Assembly (NCBI GenBank): GCA_951804985.1
Contig: OX638132.1
Coordinates: 84,882,696-84,946,695 of the forward strand
DNA: 64,000 nucleotides
Direction: 5' to 3'
Origin: Dryomyza anilis
Taxonomy: Eukaryota; Arthropoda; Insecta; Diptera; Dryomyzidae
Shown: positions 9,470 to 21,499 of the stretch, one piece after another
Position numbering within the stretch: position 1 is the first letter of the stretch
Layout of the letters: each line of letters begins with the position of its first letter
Notes under the pieces: generated by a model
What the model was told of the DNA's origin: nothing
The model's database searches: none
The model's input: only the letters and a program-made list of their open reading frames with translations
Position numbers and translations under genes: made by a program

Positions 9470-11390
9470 AATTTGAGGTTTACATATGTGGGGAAATATA
9501 AATATGTTTTCAACAAACATAACTAATTGGCTGTAAGATTTTGTAGATTATCATTTGGCGATATAATTTTTATTTTGGGAGATTTTTCCCATAATTAGCA
9601 GCTATTTTGTAACTAAAAATAATAAAAAGGCATATTTCAGAAATATGTATATGTTTCTGGTAAACATTATTGTTTATCTGCTTGATTTCATTAATTTGAA
9701 AGTAGCATTTTTTTTAATAAATTTACAATTTTGGCGATAGAATGATTATTTTGTGTGTTTTTAATAAAACATCAACTATTTTGCAACTATAAATAAATTA
9801 AAGATTTGTGCTGGGAATTGAATATGTTTATGATAAAGATTTTTGTTATCTGCTTTAATATTTAAATTCTAAAACTGCATTCCTTGAACAAAATTTCAAT
9901 TTAGGTGATTGTTTTTTATTTTTGTATTTCCCCCTAATTAGATTTTATTTAGCAAAAATATAGGTAGGTCATATCGGGAATAAAAAATATGTTTAGAGCA
10001 AATATTGTTGTTTATCTGCATAGTATCTTAAATTTTAAATTTGTTTTCTCAAGTAAAATGAGGGCTATCACTAACTAAGAATATTTTTTGCAACTACACA
10101 TAAATTAAAAGTTCATATTAGAAACATAAATATGTTTACTGGCAAATATGTTGTTAAACTGATTAATTTGGTAATCAATCTTTAACTTAACATATATTTC
10201 TTAAACAAAGCTTTACATTTAGCAACATAATACTTATTTTAGGATTTAGGTCGACACTTAGTATTTTTTTTTTAAACTACAAATAAATTAAATGTTATTG
10301 TTGCAAATAAAAATCATTGTTAATTTTCGGAATTATTTTGTAAATTTTCATTTTGATTTATTTTTAAAAGTCGTCCATTTTTGGCGATTTAACGATTATT
10401 TTGAATAATTATCACATATTTGGTAACAAATAAATCATGTTCGAAAATATAAATATGTTAACAGGTTTTTGAAATTTAATATTTCCAATTCTCAAGCAAA
10501 TCTTGTTGGATTTTTCACATACTTAGTAACTATTGGACAAAATTGAAATAAATTAAAGATTTATGTCAGAAACATCTATATGTTTACATCAATAATTATT
10601 GTTTAGTTGCATAATTTAATGAGTTTTAAATTATAGAATGATGATATAATGTTTAATTTGGTAGATTTTTCCAATTTTTAGTAATTATTAGCTATTTTGA
10701 AATTAAATATATATACGTTTACAGGAAACATTGTTTTTTTGTCAAATTTATTTTCTAGTTTTAAATTTTATTAACTTAAAGAGAGTCTCACAAACTCAGA
10801 AATATAACTATTATGCTGTGTATTTTTACAAAATTAGTTGGTAATTTGCAAATACAAATAAAATGTTTTTGTCAGTACTATCTATATGTTTACCGCAATA
10901 ATTATTATTGAGCTGCTTAATCTCATGAATTTTAAATTTTTAAACTAAAGACAGAATGATTAATTTAGAACGTTTTTTAATACTTAGTAGTATTTAACAA
11001 TTTTAAATAATTATTAGCTATTTTAAAAATGAATATATATACGTTTACAGTAAACATTGCTGATTTTCAAATGGATTTTCGAATTTTCAATTTTATTTAC
11101 TTAAACAGAGTCTCTCGCAGACTTAGAAATAAAACGATTATTTTGTGCATTTTTCCAGAATTTGTGAGGTTTTTGCAACTACAAATAATAAATTATATTT
11201 GGAATAAACATTAATATGTTTATACTAAACATTGTTGTTAGATTGATTAATCTCTTAAATTTTCAATTTGTATAGATTAAAGACATATTTAAAATTGACA
11301 AAAAGAATGATAAAGTTGTAGAATATTTGAAAACCTAGGAACTGTTCATTGTATTTTAACTTTGTCAGAACTGAACCAGTAAGCAGGTAT
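9470..11390. repeat. Degenerate tandem array, unit ~155 bp, about 12 units
   Basis: A phrase of the form AATATGTTTACAGG(T)AAACATTGTTGTTTATCTG-CTTAAT recurs near 9500, 9650, 9820, 9985, 10132, 10451, 10575, 10712, 10880, 11034 and 11212. Between occurrences stand TTTGGCGAT-ATGATTATTTT and TTTTTCA-AATTAGTA-CTATTTTGCAACTA-AAATAAATTAAA. Units are diverged (old array). No coding. Confidence 0.8.
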
Positions 11391-13030
11391 TAAATATGTG
11401 TTGCAAGTAATTGTAAATTTATTTAATAAGAGTGTTCTTGATAGATACAATAAATGATGTTATTTTGAAAGTTTATTTAAAACAAATTGACTTTGCTAAG
11501 TGAAAATTCACAACTTTTGTATTGAGTTTAAAGATAGTATTGAAATATGATAGCCTCAAGCATATCACCCTCTCAAATTACTATATTTCTAAATTGGCTA
11601 AACATTTATATGATTGATTTAAGTTTACAAATCATATAATTTCAACAACAATTGGAATGTGATAAAAAAACTACTTCTCAGTGAAAAAATATTTCCTTTC
11701 AATATAAATACAAAAGGTATAATGAAAACTATCATTTTCAATTATTAAATAAAATATTAGAAATTATTTATTTAATTATTTTACCTTCAAAATGCAGTTT
11801 TCATGTAGAAAATAATTAAATCTGATAGTTAAAGTAAAAGTTACCGAATTTACAAATTCACTATTTAAAGCTCTTTAAAAAATTAGTCCAGCCTAATTTA
11901 ATGTAAAATTCATAATTTAAAAACTCCTTAAGTAAGCCATAATGAATGCGCTCAAGTTGTTTCCAATTTGAATCATTGAGCGCCAATTCTAAGCGACATT
12001 TATGCATAAATTATGTTAATAACGTTATTCCCGACATAATTCATGAATATGAATGAGATTTTTTTTTTAGAGGCTGTGGCTGGCATTGATGAAATACGCA
12101 ACGACCTTATAAAATAGAAGAAAAAATAACAGCATAGAATGAACATATTACAAAAACACAACACGTCCAAGGGTGACTTTTGTGTCCGTCACTAAATGCT
12201 ACATCCTGCCTACTTCCTTTCAAGTTTTAAGAGAGCATTCGTGAAAGCACTTGGTCCTTTTTTTTTTTTTTGTTTCTTTCAAGAATATAAAATAATCATA
12301 AATTCTTGAGGGCAATTATACGCGTTCAATTATCATAATAGGTTGTTAGCGATTTTATTTTATTATGCTGAGATTATTTTAGTCGCGATTGTTTTTTTTT
12401 ATTATTTCGCCAGGTTTATTATTTTTAATTTTTTATGTATCAAATGTCCCTTCTATGAAGTTTCTTTATTTTATACTACGTTTTGTTGATGCTGATTGTT
12501 TGCCTAACAACACGTTGTCTAATGCTGAAGACATCAGCTCCAATTCGTAGACCCTACAGTGATAGACAGATATAGATTAGAAAAAGCCTATCTTTCTTTG
12601 ATAAGAAAATGTTTATTTTCATATACAAGTTTTATAATCTCGCGGTATACTATATTAGCACACGTTTAATATTTGTACAGTTCTCATGATTATATGAGAT
12701 ATTTTTGAAAGGTTCCATTACATTTTAAGTTATATTACACATACAAATGGCAGTCCATTCAAAGTTAAAATAAAAAATTTAATGAAGTGCAAGATAAATT
12801 TAAACGTATTATGAAAGTTTAAGTGAATGTGGACCAATTCTACTTGGTATTCGAGAGCAAATAAATACATAGTTGAAATGGTATTACTAAATGAGCATTT
12901 GAAAAAATCCCAAAGGAATTTAAGTTAAGCAAAAATTCTGTATTTTTGGTATATTTCTGGCAAACTCTCGTTTAAATTGAAATTTTAGGAAGACATCATT
13001 TTTAGCAGGCTCATGACAGTTTAGAAACAT
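11391..13030. other. AT-rich non-coding, nothing recognised
   Basis: Between the degenerate array and the first transposon I see only AT-rich sequence. A slightly less AT-rich part at 12140-12600 has no open frame of note. Confidence 0.4.
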
Positions 13031-13034
13031 TTTT

Positions 13035-13250
13035 CCAAATGATTTTAATCAGGCAACAGCGGAATTGGTATTTGAAGCTACCCTTTTTCTGACCGTACCC
13101 AAAATATGTCGGGAATATGTGTTTAAAATTTCCCTAGGCAGAGTTTGTATCCGCCCGATTCTAAAATATGCCTGGAATCTGTTTGTTAAATTCTCTCAAA
13201 TTTCATAATCTGTGTGTATGCCGGAAATATTCCAGAAAATTGGTAACAAT
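13035..13250. repeat. Fragment of AATATGCC-GGAATCTG dispersed repeat
   Basis: Contains CCAAAATATGTCGGGAATATG (near 13099), TAAAATATGCCTGGAATCTG (near 13160) and ATGCCGGAAATATTCC (near 13218). The same phrases build the longer tandem block at 26130-26780 and a piece at 61976-62100. Confidence 0.6.
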
Positions 13251-13282
13251 TTTATCTCGGGCTCTCATAATTTGATAACCAG

Positions 13283-14270
13283 TCATTGCTTAAAATGTTT
13301 GGCAGGACGAAGGCATTTCAAAAACATTTTTCGAAAGGTTTGTATTAAAAGCTGTTTGTTTTTTTGCATATTTTCTTGAAGTTCTTTGCCCACTTTTTTT
13401 GTTGTCTTCATCTTCCTTTTTACTAAAGCCCAGTATCTCTCAATCGGCCTGAGTTCTGGACAGTTTGGTGGATTGGCTTCTCTAGGCATCAAAATCACTG
13501 CATTTTGTTGGATCCACTCTAAGGCCGTTTTGCTGTAGTGACATGAAGCGAGGTCAGGCCAAAAAAATGTGGACACTTCATGTTGGCGTAAAAATGGAAG
13601 CAATCTCTTTTGCAAGCATTCCTTCGCATATATTTCGCTATTAATTGTACCCGATGTCACGAATGAGCTGCTCCTTTTTCCACAACTGCAAATTGCCTGC
13701 CAAACAAGGAATTTCTTTGGGAATTTTGTCATTTTTTTTGATTTGAATTTTTCAGCGACATTTCCTCGAGAATCGGCTGTATAAAATTCCTGCCCAGGTA
13801 GCTGATAAAAGTCCGCTAAAACATAAGTTTCGTCGTCCATTATGCAGCAATCGAATTTTTTAAAAAAATCTTGGTTCAGCTTTTTAGCTCGTTGTTTTGC
13901 GGATTCATTCTTGACGGCATTTCTATCCGGAACTTTTTGGACCTTGTACGTCTTCAGCCCAGCTTCTTTCTTAGTCCTGCGCACGAAAAATTCTGAGCAA
14001 TCCGCCTTTCTCGCCAATTTCCTTCCGGATATGCTTGGATCTTTCTTTAAAATATTCACAACCTTCTTCGACTTTTCACGATCAGTGGGCCTTTTTTTTA
14101 CCAGAACCTTTCTTCCGATCAATACTCAGGTCTTCCTTAAAGCGGTTGATAACGCGAGAAATGGTCTTAGGGTTAGCCCCTACCTCCTTGGCAATTTATT
14201 ATAAAGACCAACTATGTTGTTTTTAAAAAATTTTAATTATATTTTCTCGCACTTCCACTTCGTTTGCCAT
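13283..14270 (-). pseudogene. Broken DD37E transposase, copy 1
   Basis: A cut-and-paste transposase of the IS630-Tc1-mariner superfamily. Start ATG at 14270. An N-terminal helix-turn-helix (MANEVEVRENI, then KTISRVINRF) is followed by the catalytic domain with CIMDDETYV, FFWPDLASCH and RPIERYW; the last Asp and Glu have 37 residues between them, the DD37E signature. Lesions: codon 16 is TAA (CAA in copy 3), codons 23-24 give a second stop shared with copy 2, and an A-run near 14095 shifts the frame. The longest open part (14122-13283) has intact catalytic residues but an unrelated tail after MKTTKK. Not functional. Confidence 0.88.
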
Positions 14271-14426
14271 TTTCGCGTTAAATAAATTTTGTATTGACTA
14301 TAACTGACACAAATTATTTTCTGCCATTTAATTCAGAGCTACTATGATCATTTTTTTTTAATTTGAATCTTGCAATAGCACATTATGGGAAGATATGTAA
14401 CGGACAATTTTTTTCGACGCAGTCCT
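13283..14426 (-). mobile_element. DD37E-type Tc1/mariner element, copy 1, 3'-truncated
   Basis: The right terminus on the + strand reads CGGACAATTTTTTTCGACGC then AGTCCT (ending 14426), the same terminal inverted repeat as the copies at 30466-31728 and 33852-35135. No matching left terminus exists down to 13000. Homology to the other copies stops near 13375, so the element's 3' end is replaced by unrelated sequence. The expected TA after the terminus is TG here. Confidence 0.85.
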
Positions 14427-14844
14427 TGCGATAATTTCGAAGAGAATATGCTTTGAAAAATGGAATAATTCAAAATGATTTAAAAATTCGAATAACAAAA
14501 AAGTTAAAAATCGGAAAACTTTATGGAGCTCTATAAAATTTCATAAATTTTTAATCGTATAAGAAAGAATAACGAATAATACATATATTATATATTCGCT
14601 ATAGTATGTAAATTAAAATTCTCGATCAGAATATGATTTTGTAAATTAAAAAAATAAAACTGAAAAAAATGAAAAATTAAAAAAAAAACTACACCAAATA
14701 TTCCCCACCACAATATTCATTGATGATTATATATAGTTCATAATAAATGCTAAAAATTCAAAAATTCAAAACTTTTTGTGTGTTCTAAAAAAATGAAGTA
14801 AATTTAAATATTTCGAAATCATTTGCGAAATTTAATAATTCTAA
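14427..14844. other. AT-rich spacer
   Basis: Separates the DD37E copy from the Helitron-like element. No feature seen. Confidence 0.4.
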
Positions 14845-14884
14845 TCCTATTAATATAATAAATCTGTTTGTTCGTTTGTACGTT

Positions 14885-15660
14885 TGTACGTTTGTACGTT
14901 TGTACGTTTGTTCCGCTTCTTCGTCTGAACGGCTGATCCGATTTCCATGAAATTTTTACCACAGATGCGGTATGGTCTGGAAGGAATGATAGGCTATATA
15001 TGGGCGGGATTGGACAAAGAGGCGTGGCACCTCCCATACAACCTAAACTTTCAATGCGATATAACTCGGCACTTTCACCACCTACGAACATGAAACAAAA
15101 AACTCAAATACAAAAAAAAAATTAAAAACAAAAAAGCAAAAGCACAAAACAAAACAAAAGCAAAAATACAAAAACAAAAGCAATCACGTTTGTTCCGCTT
15201 CTCCGTCTAAACGGCTGATCCGATTTTCTTGAAATTTTTACCACAGATGCGGTATGGTCTGGAAGGAATGATAGGCTATATATGGGCGGGATTGGACAAA
15301 GAGGCGTGGCACCTCCCATGCAACCTAAACACGATATAACTCGGCACTTTCACCAGCTACGAACATGAAACCAAAAACTCAAATACAAAAAAAAAATTAA
15401 AAGGAAAAAAGCAAAAGCACAAAACAAAACAAAAGCAAAAATACAAAAACAAAAGCAATCACTTTTGTTCCGCTTTTCCGTCTAAACGGCTGATCCGATT
15501 GTCTTGAAATTTTTACCACAGATGCAGTATGGTCTGGAAGGAATGATAGGCTATATATGGGCGGGATTGGACAAAGAGGCGTGGCACCTCCCATGCAACC
15601 TAAACACGATATAACTCGGCACTTTCACCAGCTACGAACATGAAACAAAAAACTCAAATA
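14885..15660. repeat. Three ~280-bp core repeats inside the Helitron-like element
   Basis: GGCTGATCCGATT recurs at 14931, 15213 and 15488, each followed by GAAATTTTTACCACAGATGC, GGTCTGGAAGGAATGATAGG, ATGGGCGGGATTGGACAAAG and an A-rich tail with CAAAAGC. Copies 2 and 3 are nearly identical; copy 1 has an extra piece before CGATATAACTCGG. A diverged single copy lies near 59630-59735. Confidence 0.9.
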
Positions 15661-15783
15661 CAAAAAAAAAATTTAAAAACAATAAAGCAAAAGCACAACA
15701 CAAAACAAATGCAAAAATACAAAAACAAAACTATCACATAAAACCACAATCCAAACTAAATGAATACCAAAAAAATGAAAGAA

Positions 15784-17615
15784 AAACAAACTCACCACAC
15801 TAAAACTAACCAAACTAAAACTCACCATACTAAAATTCACCCTTAAATTAACCACATTAAAACCCACCACACTATAATTCACCACACTAAAACTCACCAC
15901 ACCAAAATTCACCACACTAAAACTCACCACACTAAAACTCACCACACTAAAACTCACCACACAAAAACTCACCACACTAAAACTCACCACACAAAAACTC
16001 ACCACTCTAAAACTCACCACACTAAAACTCACTACACTTAAACTCACCACACTAAAACTCACCACACTAAAACTCACCACACTTAAACTCACCTCACAAA
16101 AATTCAACACACTAAAACTCACCACACCAAAACTCACCACACTAAAACTCACCACACTAAAACTCACCACACTAAAACTCACCACACAGAATCTCACCAC
16201 ACTAAAACTCACCACACTAAAACTCACCACACTAAAACTCACCACACTAAAACTCACCACACTTAAACTCACCACACTAAAACTCACCACACTTAAACTC
16301 ACCACACAAAAATTAAACACACTAAAATTCACCACACTAAAACCCACCACACTAAAATTTCACCACACTTAAACTCACCACTCTAAAATTCACCACACTA
16401 AAACTCACCACACTAAAATTTCACCACACTAAAACTCACCACACTAAAACTCACCACACAAAACCTCACCACACTAAAACTCACCACACTAAAACTCACC
16501 ACACAAAAACTCACCACACTAAAACTCACCACACTTAAACTCATCTCACAAAAATTCAACACACTAAAACTCACCACACCAAAACTCACCACACTAAAAC
16601 TCACCACACTAAAACTCACCACACAAAATCTCACCACACTAAAACTCACCACGCTAAAACTCACCACACAAAATCTCACCACACTAAAACTCACCACACT
16701 AAAACTCACCACACTAAAACTCACCACACTTAAACTCACCACACTAAAACTCACCCCACTAAAACTCACCACACTAAAATTTCACCACATTAAAACTCAC
16801 CACACTAAAACTCACCACACTGAAACTCACCACAATAAAACTCACCACACTAAAACTCACCACACAAAATCTCACCACACTAAAACTCACCACACTTAAA
16901 CTCACCACACAAATGTTTAACACACTAAAATTCACCACACTTAAACTCACCATAACAAAACTCTCCACACTAAAACTTACCACACTAAAACTCACCACAC
17001 TAATACTCACCACACTAAAACTCACCACACTAAAACTAATTACACAAAAATTCAACACACTAAAATTCACCACACTTAAACTCACTACACTAAAATTTCA
17101 CCACATTAAAATTCACCACTTTTAAACTCACCACATTAAAACTCACTACACTCAAATTTCGATACACTGAAACTCACCACACTAAAACTCACCGCACTAA
17201 AATTCACCACACTAAAACCCACCACACTATAATTAACCACACTAAAACTCACCACCCTAAAATTCACTACACTAAAACTCACCACAATAAAATTCATCAC
17301 ATTAAAATTCATCACACTAAAACTCACCGCAATAAAAATCACCACACTAAAACTCGCTACACTAAAACACGCCACAATAAAACACGCCACATTAAAATTC
17401 ACCACACTAAAACCCACCACACTATAATTGACCACACTAAAACTCACCACACTTAAAAACACCACACTTAAACTCACCACACTCAAATTCACCACACTGA
17501 AACTCACCACACTAAAACTCACCACACCAAAACTAACCACAATTAAACTCACCACTCCAAAATTCACCACATCTAAACTCACCACACCGAAACTTACTAC
17601 ATTAAAACCCACCAC
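15784..17615. repeat. 15-bp minisatellite (AAAACTCACCACACT)n, about 120 copies
   Basis: The unit AAAACTCACCACACT has variants AAAATTCACCACACT, CAAAATCTCACC and AAACTCACCACACTT. Longer segments recur, e.g. the run around CACACAAAATCTCACC is repeated in 16400-16900, showing higher-order duplication. The minus strand reads as long Val-Ser-Phe repeats only because the unit is five codons long. Confidence 0.95.
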
Positions 17616-17619
17616 ACTA

Positions 17620-17790
17620 AAACTTCTACTGGGAAAAACTCTACGGGGAAGAATTCTACGGGAAAGAATTCTACCGGGAACAATTCTACCGGGATGAATT
17701 CTACGTTGAGAATTCTACGGGAAAGCGTTCTATGTGGATTTTCCGGGAAGATTTCTACTGGGAATAATTCTGCGGAGAAGCGCAATCTGA
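17620..17790. repeat. ~17-bp GGGAAGAATTCTAC repeats
   Basis: About ten units of the form GAATTCTACGGGAA/GAATTCTACCGGGA follow the 15-bp array, as in the second element at 38510-38735, so the order of the two arrays is fixed in this family. Confidence 0.85.
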
Positions 17791-17959
17791 GAAAAAATTG
17801 TCTTTAAGAAAAGTTGTTTTGGCGGAGAATTATTTGGTTACCACATTTATAAAACCAATAAAAAAATTTCAACAGCTAAGCACGAGCCCCTCATATAAAA
17901 AATAAAATGTTTTTTATATTAATAAAATTGCTCCATATCTTTGAATTCAGAAAATCTTG

Positions 17960-17972
17960 GCACGAGTCGTGC
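17960..17972. repeat. Helitron 3' terminal hairpin
   Basis: GCACGA-G-TCGTGC, perfect 6-bp stem, 10 nt before the terminal CTAG; identical in the second copy at 38898-38910. Confidence 0.8.
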
Positions 17973-17989
17973 ACGGGTCCAGCTAGTAT

Positions 17990-19250
17990 TAACATAAATT
18001 TGAAAGCACCAACCAACAACTGTCATTGAATGCGTAATGCGTGGGATGAGCGCGAATTTTCTCCCGCTTGATTTGTATTCAAATAATGCAATTCGAATAA
18101 TTCACTCAAATCAAAAGCAACTTAAAAGTTTTTAAGCAATTTTCATAAGCATGATTTATTTCAAAGTTTGTTAGCCGGCGACTTTCCTGCGTATTCTAAT
18201 TGTTGGATTACTTTGTAAGCGCAAATTTCAATATGCAGCAAGGTGTGGGAGAAACTTTTTGAGGCACAACATAAAAAAGAAAAAAATATATAGAAAAGTT
18301 TTTATAAAAAAAGACATGCTGACAGTTTCAAAGTTACCAAGCAACAGCAGCAGCAGAAGTAGAAAAAGTCAAGAAAAGAATTTCTTTCTAATGCAAAGAG
18401 ATAGATAGAAAAAAACGAGAAAGATGCTACTGAAAGAATGCTGCGGAGAAACAAGCAAATTACAAAGTGAAAACTTTCTGTGAGAAATCAGTGTCCGTTA
18501 AAATTGTTTGACGTAAATTAATTTTTTACTTTTTTACTGTTTTTTTGGTTTGACAAGAGTGCCACAACGGTTCTAAGAGGCGGTTGTAGTTGGCTGTGGG
18601 CTGGCTGCACTGCATAGCACTGACAGCGGCCTTTTGCGGTCTGGAATTTCTCGGACATTTTGCGAGACGACCAGCGACCAGCTCACACTTGTCTGCACAT
18701 TTTGTAAATTAACTCGGCGCCTGCTTCATGCTTGATTTGGTCGCCTGCGGGTTCCCGAACGCGGTCACTACTCAGTCTTCAGTCAAATACTTTATTTTTT
18801 TTTTTGATATTTGCTGCCTTCTGCGTCTCGGAAAAAGCAAAATAGTAGCCGTCAACTAATCTCATCTAAAATGCACGCATTACCCGAAGGACATGTTTAA
18901 TTTTTAATAAGATGCTTCGTGCATTTAAGGGGCACCGGCAAGGACGAGTGAACGTTTGTTCTAAATTGTTTCAAATTCATTCGAATCACTTAATTTGTGC
19001 GCTGTTTCAACTATGAAGGCCAGGTGGAGGACGAGTACTATTTGCCGCGAGCATTAATCAGTGTAATCAGAGCTGCAAGCATTATTTTCGGTAATAGAGG
19101 GGGAGGTTTGTGACAACTTGGCTTTCGAATACTACCTTGGTGGGCAGGGGTGGCTACTGGCGGTAAATGCGCAATTGAGCGCCTGCATATTTAGTCTAAT
19201 GCATGTTTAAGTTAATTTTCAGTAATTTGATACTGAACGATATAAAATAC
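17990..19250. other. GC-richer single-copy block without a recognisable gene
   Basis: Around 18160-19150 the composition is clearly higher in G+C (e.g. GGCGGTTGTAGTTGGCTGTG near 18580). There is no open frame of note and no family resemblance. Probable non-coding regulatory or ancient unique DNA (inference). Confidence 0.35.
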
Positions 19251-19529
19251 TTTAAATACATTTGTATTCAAGGTATGCGTGACCTAGCAAATTTTTAAAT
19301 TCACAATGCAAAGAGTAGCAAATTAGTTTCCCTTTAAATGTTTGAATGTTTTTTATTTGCCTGCTATACAAAAGTGCACTTTAAATATTAAATTTAAATA
19401 TTTAGGAATTTACATTTTTTACATTTAAATTCAAAAGTATTTTACACTTTAACAGATTTCATAGCGACAAATTTGATAGATTTAATTTTGTCACTAAGCC
19501 ATGAGAAGAACCGTAAAATACACTTCCCC

Positions 19530-20206
19530 GATATTGATACTTTTGCGTTTTTTTACATTTTTGAATATAGTTTTTCCTAATGTATACTGTGCTAAAATCG
19601 CGTGTCGTTTTGTTGGATATTTCTAGGCACAAAAGTCAAAACCAAAAGGGCGAATTTGAAAAATTGAAAATCTTGTCATGCCAAAAGGGCGAATCTTTCC
19701 TTTTTCGCCATAACTATTTATTGGTACGAGATAAAATAGTAGTGAAAAGGCATTTATTGTTAGTTTTTAAAGCACCTATCGATCTGCATCATTAATTAAA
19801 AATATTTTGCCAATCATTTTTCCTGCAAATAACAAATGGCAAATTAATGTTTGGCAAAATATTTTTAAATAATGATGATAATAGATAGGTGCTTTAAAAA
19901 CAAACAATTAATTCCTTTACATCAATATTTTATTTTGAGCGAATAAAAAGTTATAGCATAAAAAACAAAAATATTTGCGTTTTGGTCAAGATATAGTCTC
20001 ACATAATTCCTATTTATAATTCCATAAGTTGTCCAAATCCAAAGATATTTTATATACGTTATAATAATTCATGAAGAAACCAAAATAACAGAAAAAATTG
20101 AAAAAAACTAAATTTTTCTAATTTTTAAAGCACTTCAAACTTTAAAATTTGATTTCCCAACATTTTTAAAAAAGCACATTCGCCCCTTTGCCATGACAGT
20201 GACGAT
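19530..20206. mobile_element. TIR element with AAAGGGGCGAATGTGC ends, degraded copy
   Basis: The right end reads GCACATTCGCCCCTTTGCCATG, ACAGTGACGATAT (20174-20206), matching the left end of the copy at 47497-48214 in inverted orientation. The left end is lost. The interior contains CCAAAAGGGCGAATTTG, GTCATGCCAAAAGGGCGAAT and an inner inverted repeat (AAGCACCTATCGATCTGCAT near 19770 against ATAGATAGGTGCTTTAAAAA near 19890). No protein. Confidence 0.8.
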
Positions 20207-20403
20207 ATGATTTCCGTTATCGATTTTTGCAATAAAATTTGTTTGGACAAAAAATGGTTTTTGAAGCTTTTTGTAGGTCATGGACCACTCCAAATGGTAA
20301 CATTCGATTTCCAACGATGTCTGCTATCGATTTCTGATATTCTATTTTTTTTCGGTCTTTTTCGCACTTTCCGCCCACTTTTGCCCACCCTCATTACGGG
20401 AAA

Positions 20404-20525
20404 ATAATCAAATGTCAATTTCGGGCAAATGTCCATTTGGAGAAATGTCTTTCGGGAAAATGTCTTTCAGGGAAATGTCTTCGGGAAAATGTTTTTCGGG
20501 ATAATCGATTTCGGGGAAATGTACA
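20404..20525. repeat. ~17-bp AAATGTCTTTCGGGA tandem repeats
   Basis: About seven units of the type GGGAAAATGTCTTTC. Similar in style, not in exact sequence, to the GGGAAGAATTCTAC block of the Helitron-like element. Confidence 0.7.
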
Positions 20526-20959
20526 TGAAACTAGAAGAACAGCGCAAAAGTTTAGGAAAGTTTTGCCTATTATTGTGTTTGACTATTTTGATTTTTAACT
20601 AAATCCAAAAAATCATTCTGACATTGAATTTTTTTGATTCCTCTTAACTCAGAAATCGACATAAGATGAAATCCCATGGATAGGTTTGCTGATAACGCCA
20701 GTTGAATGTCTTGATAATTTCTGTAAGATGAATTCGACATTATTTGAAATATCTCTCATTGGATTTAGTCCATTTTATACTTATCTAAATTATTATAATT
20801 GAATTATCTGCAATTCAATATTTTGTAATCGGACTAATGGTTTCAAGAAAATTGATTGACAATTCATCTTATTGGGCAACATTTTTAACCCCCTTATAAC
20901 GAAACGAAAACAAATTCGTTTTTATTCATTTGGTCGTGGTTCTTATTTCATTTAATAAA

Positions 20960-21493
20960 GGGTTTTTCAATAAGAGCGCTACAAAAGTTTTTTTTTTAAA
21001 TAAAACAAAAACGGCCAAAAACCGCACCAAACCGTAATTTTTTCGGGATGCAATGATGACTCATGGAGTACGTATGGATTGCTGTCTGTCCAATAACGCA
21101 TATTTTGTTTATTGACGAAGCCATTCAGCCAGAAATGAGCCTCATCGCTGAAGATGATTTTTCGATCAAAATCCGAATCATTTTCAAGTTGTTGCTCAGC
21201 CCAATTCACGAAAATACGACGCTTCTGGTGGTCAAGCGGCTTCAGTTCTTCCGTCGATTTGATTTTGTAAGGATGACGACCATACATTGGACGTAGCACT
21301 TTTAACGTTGAGGCCACTGACTTCGAATTTCGGTAGTAAATTTTAATAATTTCGACTCGTTGTTGGCTCGTATATCTTTCCATCATGAAATGGCAAACCT
21401 TACTGAAGAGAAATGTCAAAAGAGCGGCAAGAAATATGGCGTCGTGTGTTGTCCCTGTCACTCTACTTTTGTAGCGTCCCTGTTGAAAAACCC
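20960..21493 (-). mobile_element. rosa-like (DD41D) mariner, internally deleted copy
   Basis: Bounded by GGGTTTTTCAATAAGAGCG (20960) and GTAGCGTCCCTGTTGAAAAA, CCC (to 21493), imperfect terminal inverted repeats. Flanks are TA-rich. Two internal deletions compared with the copy at 52309-53304. Confidence 0.85.
20979..21386 (-). pseudogene. Remnant of DD41D mariner transposase
   Basis: The protein start is MERYTSQQRVEIIKIYYRNS (ATG near 21384, after the leader). The sequence jumps from LRPMYGRH directly to PYKIKSTEELK, losing about 75 residues including the second helix-turn-helix. It continues through FVNWAEQQLEND and FSDEAHFW (first catalytic Asp) to ITVWCGFW, then ends in unrelated FLFYLKKK residues at the second deletion. 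The second and third catalytic Asp are gone. The leader is also open in this frame, so the frame extends upstream to 21500 without meaning. Confidence 0.88.
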
Positions 21494-21499
21494 TATACA

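Larger units (their letters stand above)
14845..17986. mobile_element. Non-autonomous Helitron-like element carrying a minisatellite
   Basis: Begins TCCTATTAATATAATAAATC directly after a host A. Ends with hairpin GCACGAGTCGTGC (17960-17972), a 10-nt spacer and CTAG (17983-17986) before a host T, the A|TC...CTAG|T geometry of Helitrons. Internal order: GTTTGTAC repeats, three copies of a ~280-bp core, a 15-bp minisatellite (15784-17615), a GGGAAGAATTCTAC block (17620-17790), a unique tail. No Rep/helicase. A second copy with the identical tail is at 38240-38924. Autonomous partner not in window. Confidence 0.8.

Noticed and set aside
15673..17697. Long Val-Ser-Phe or Thr-Leu-Lys repeat proteins on both strands
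   Set aside because: Product of the 15-bp minisatellite read in frame; mutations there respect no coding constraint.
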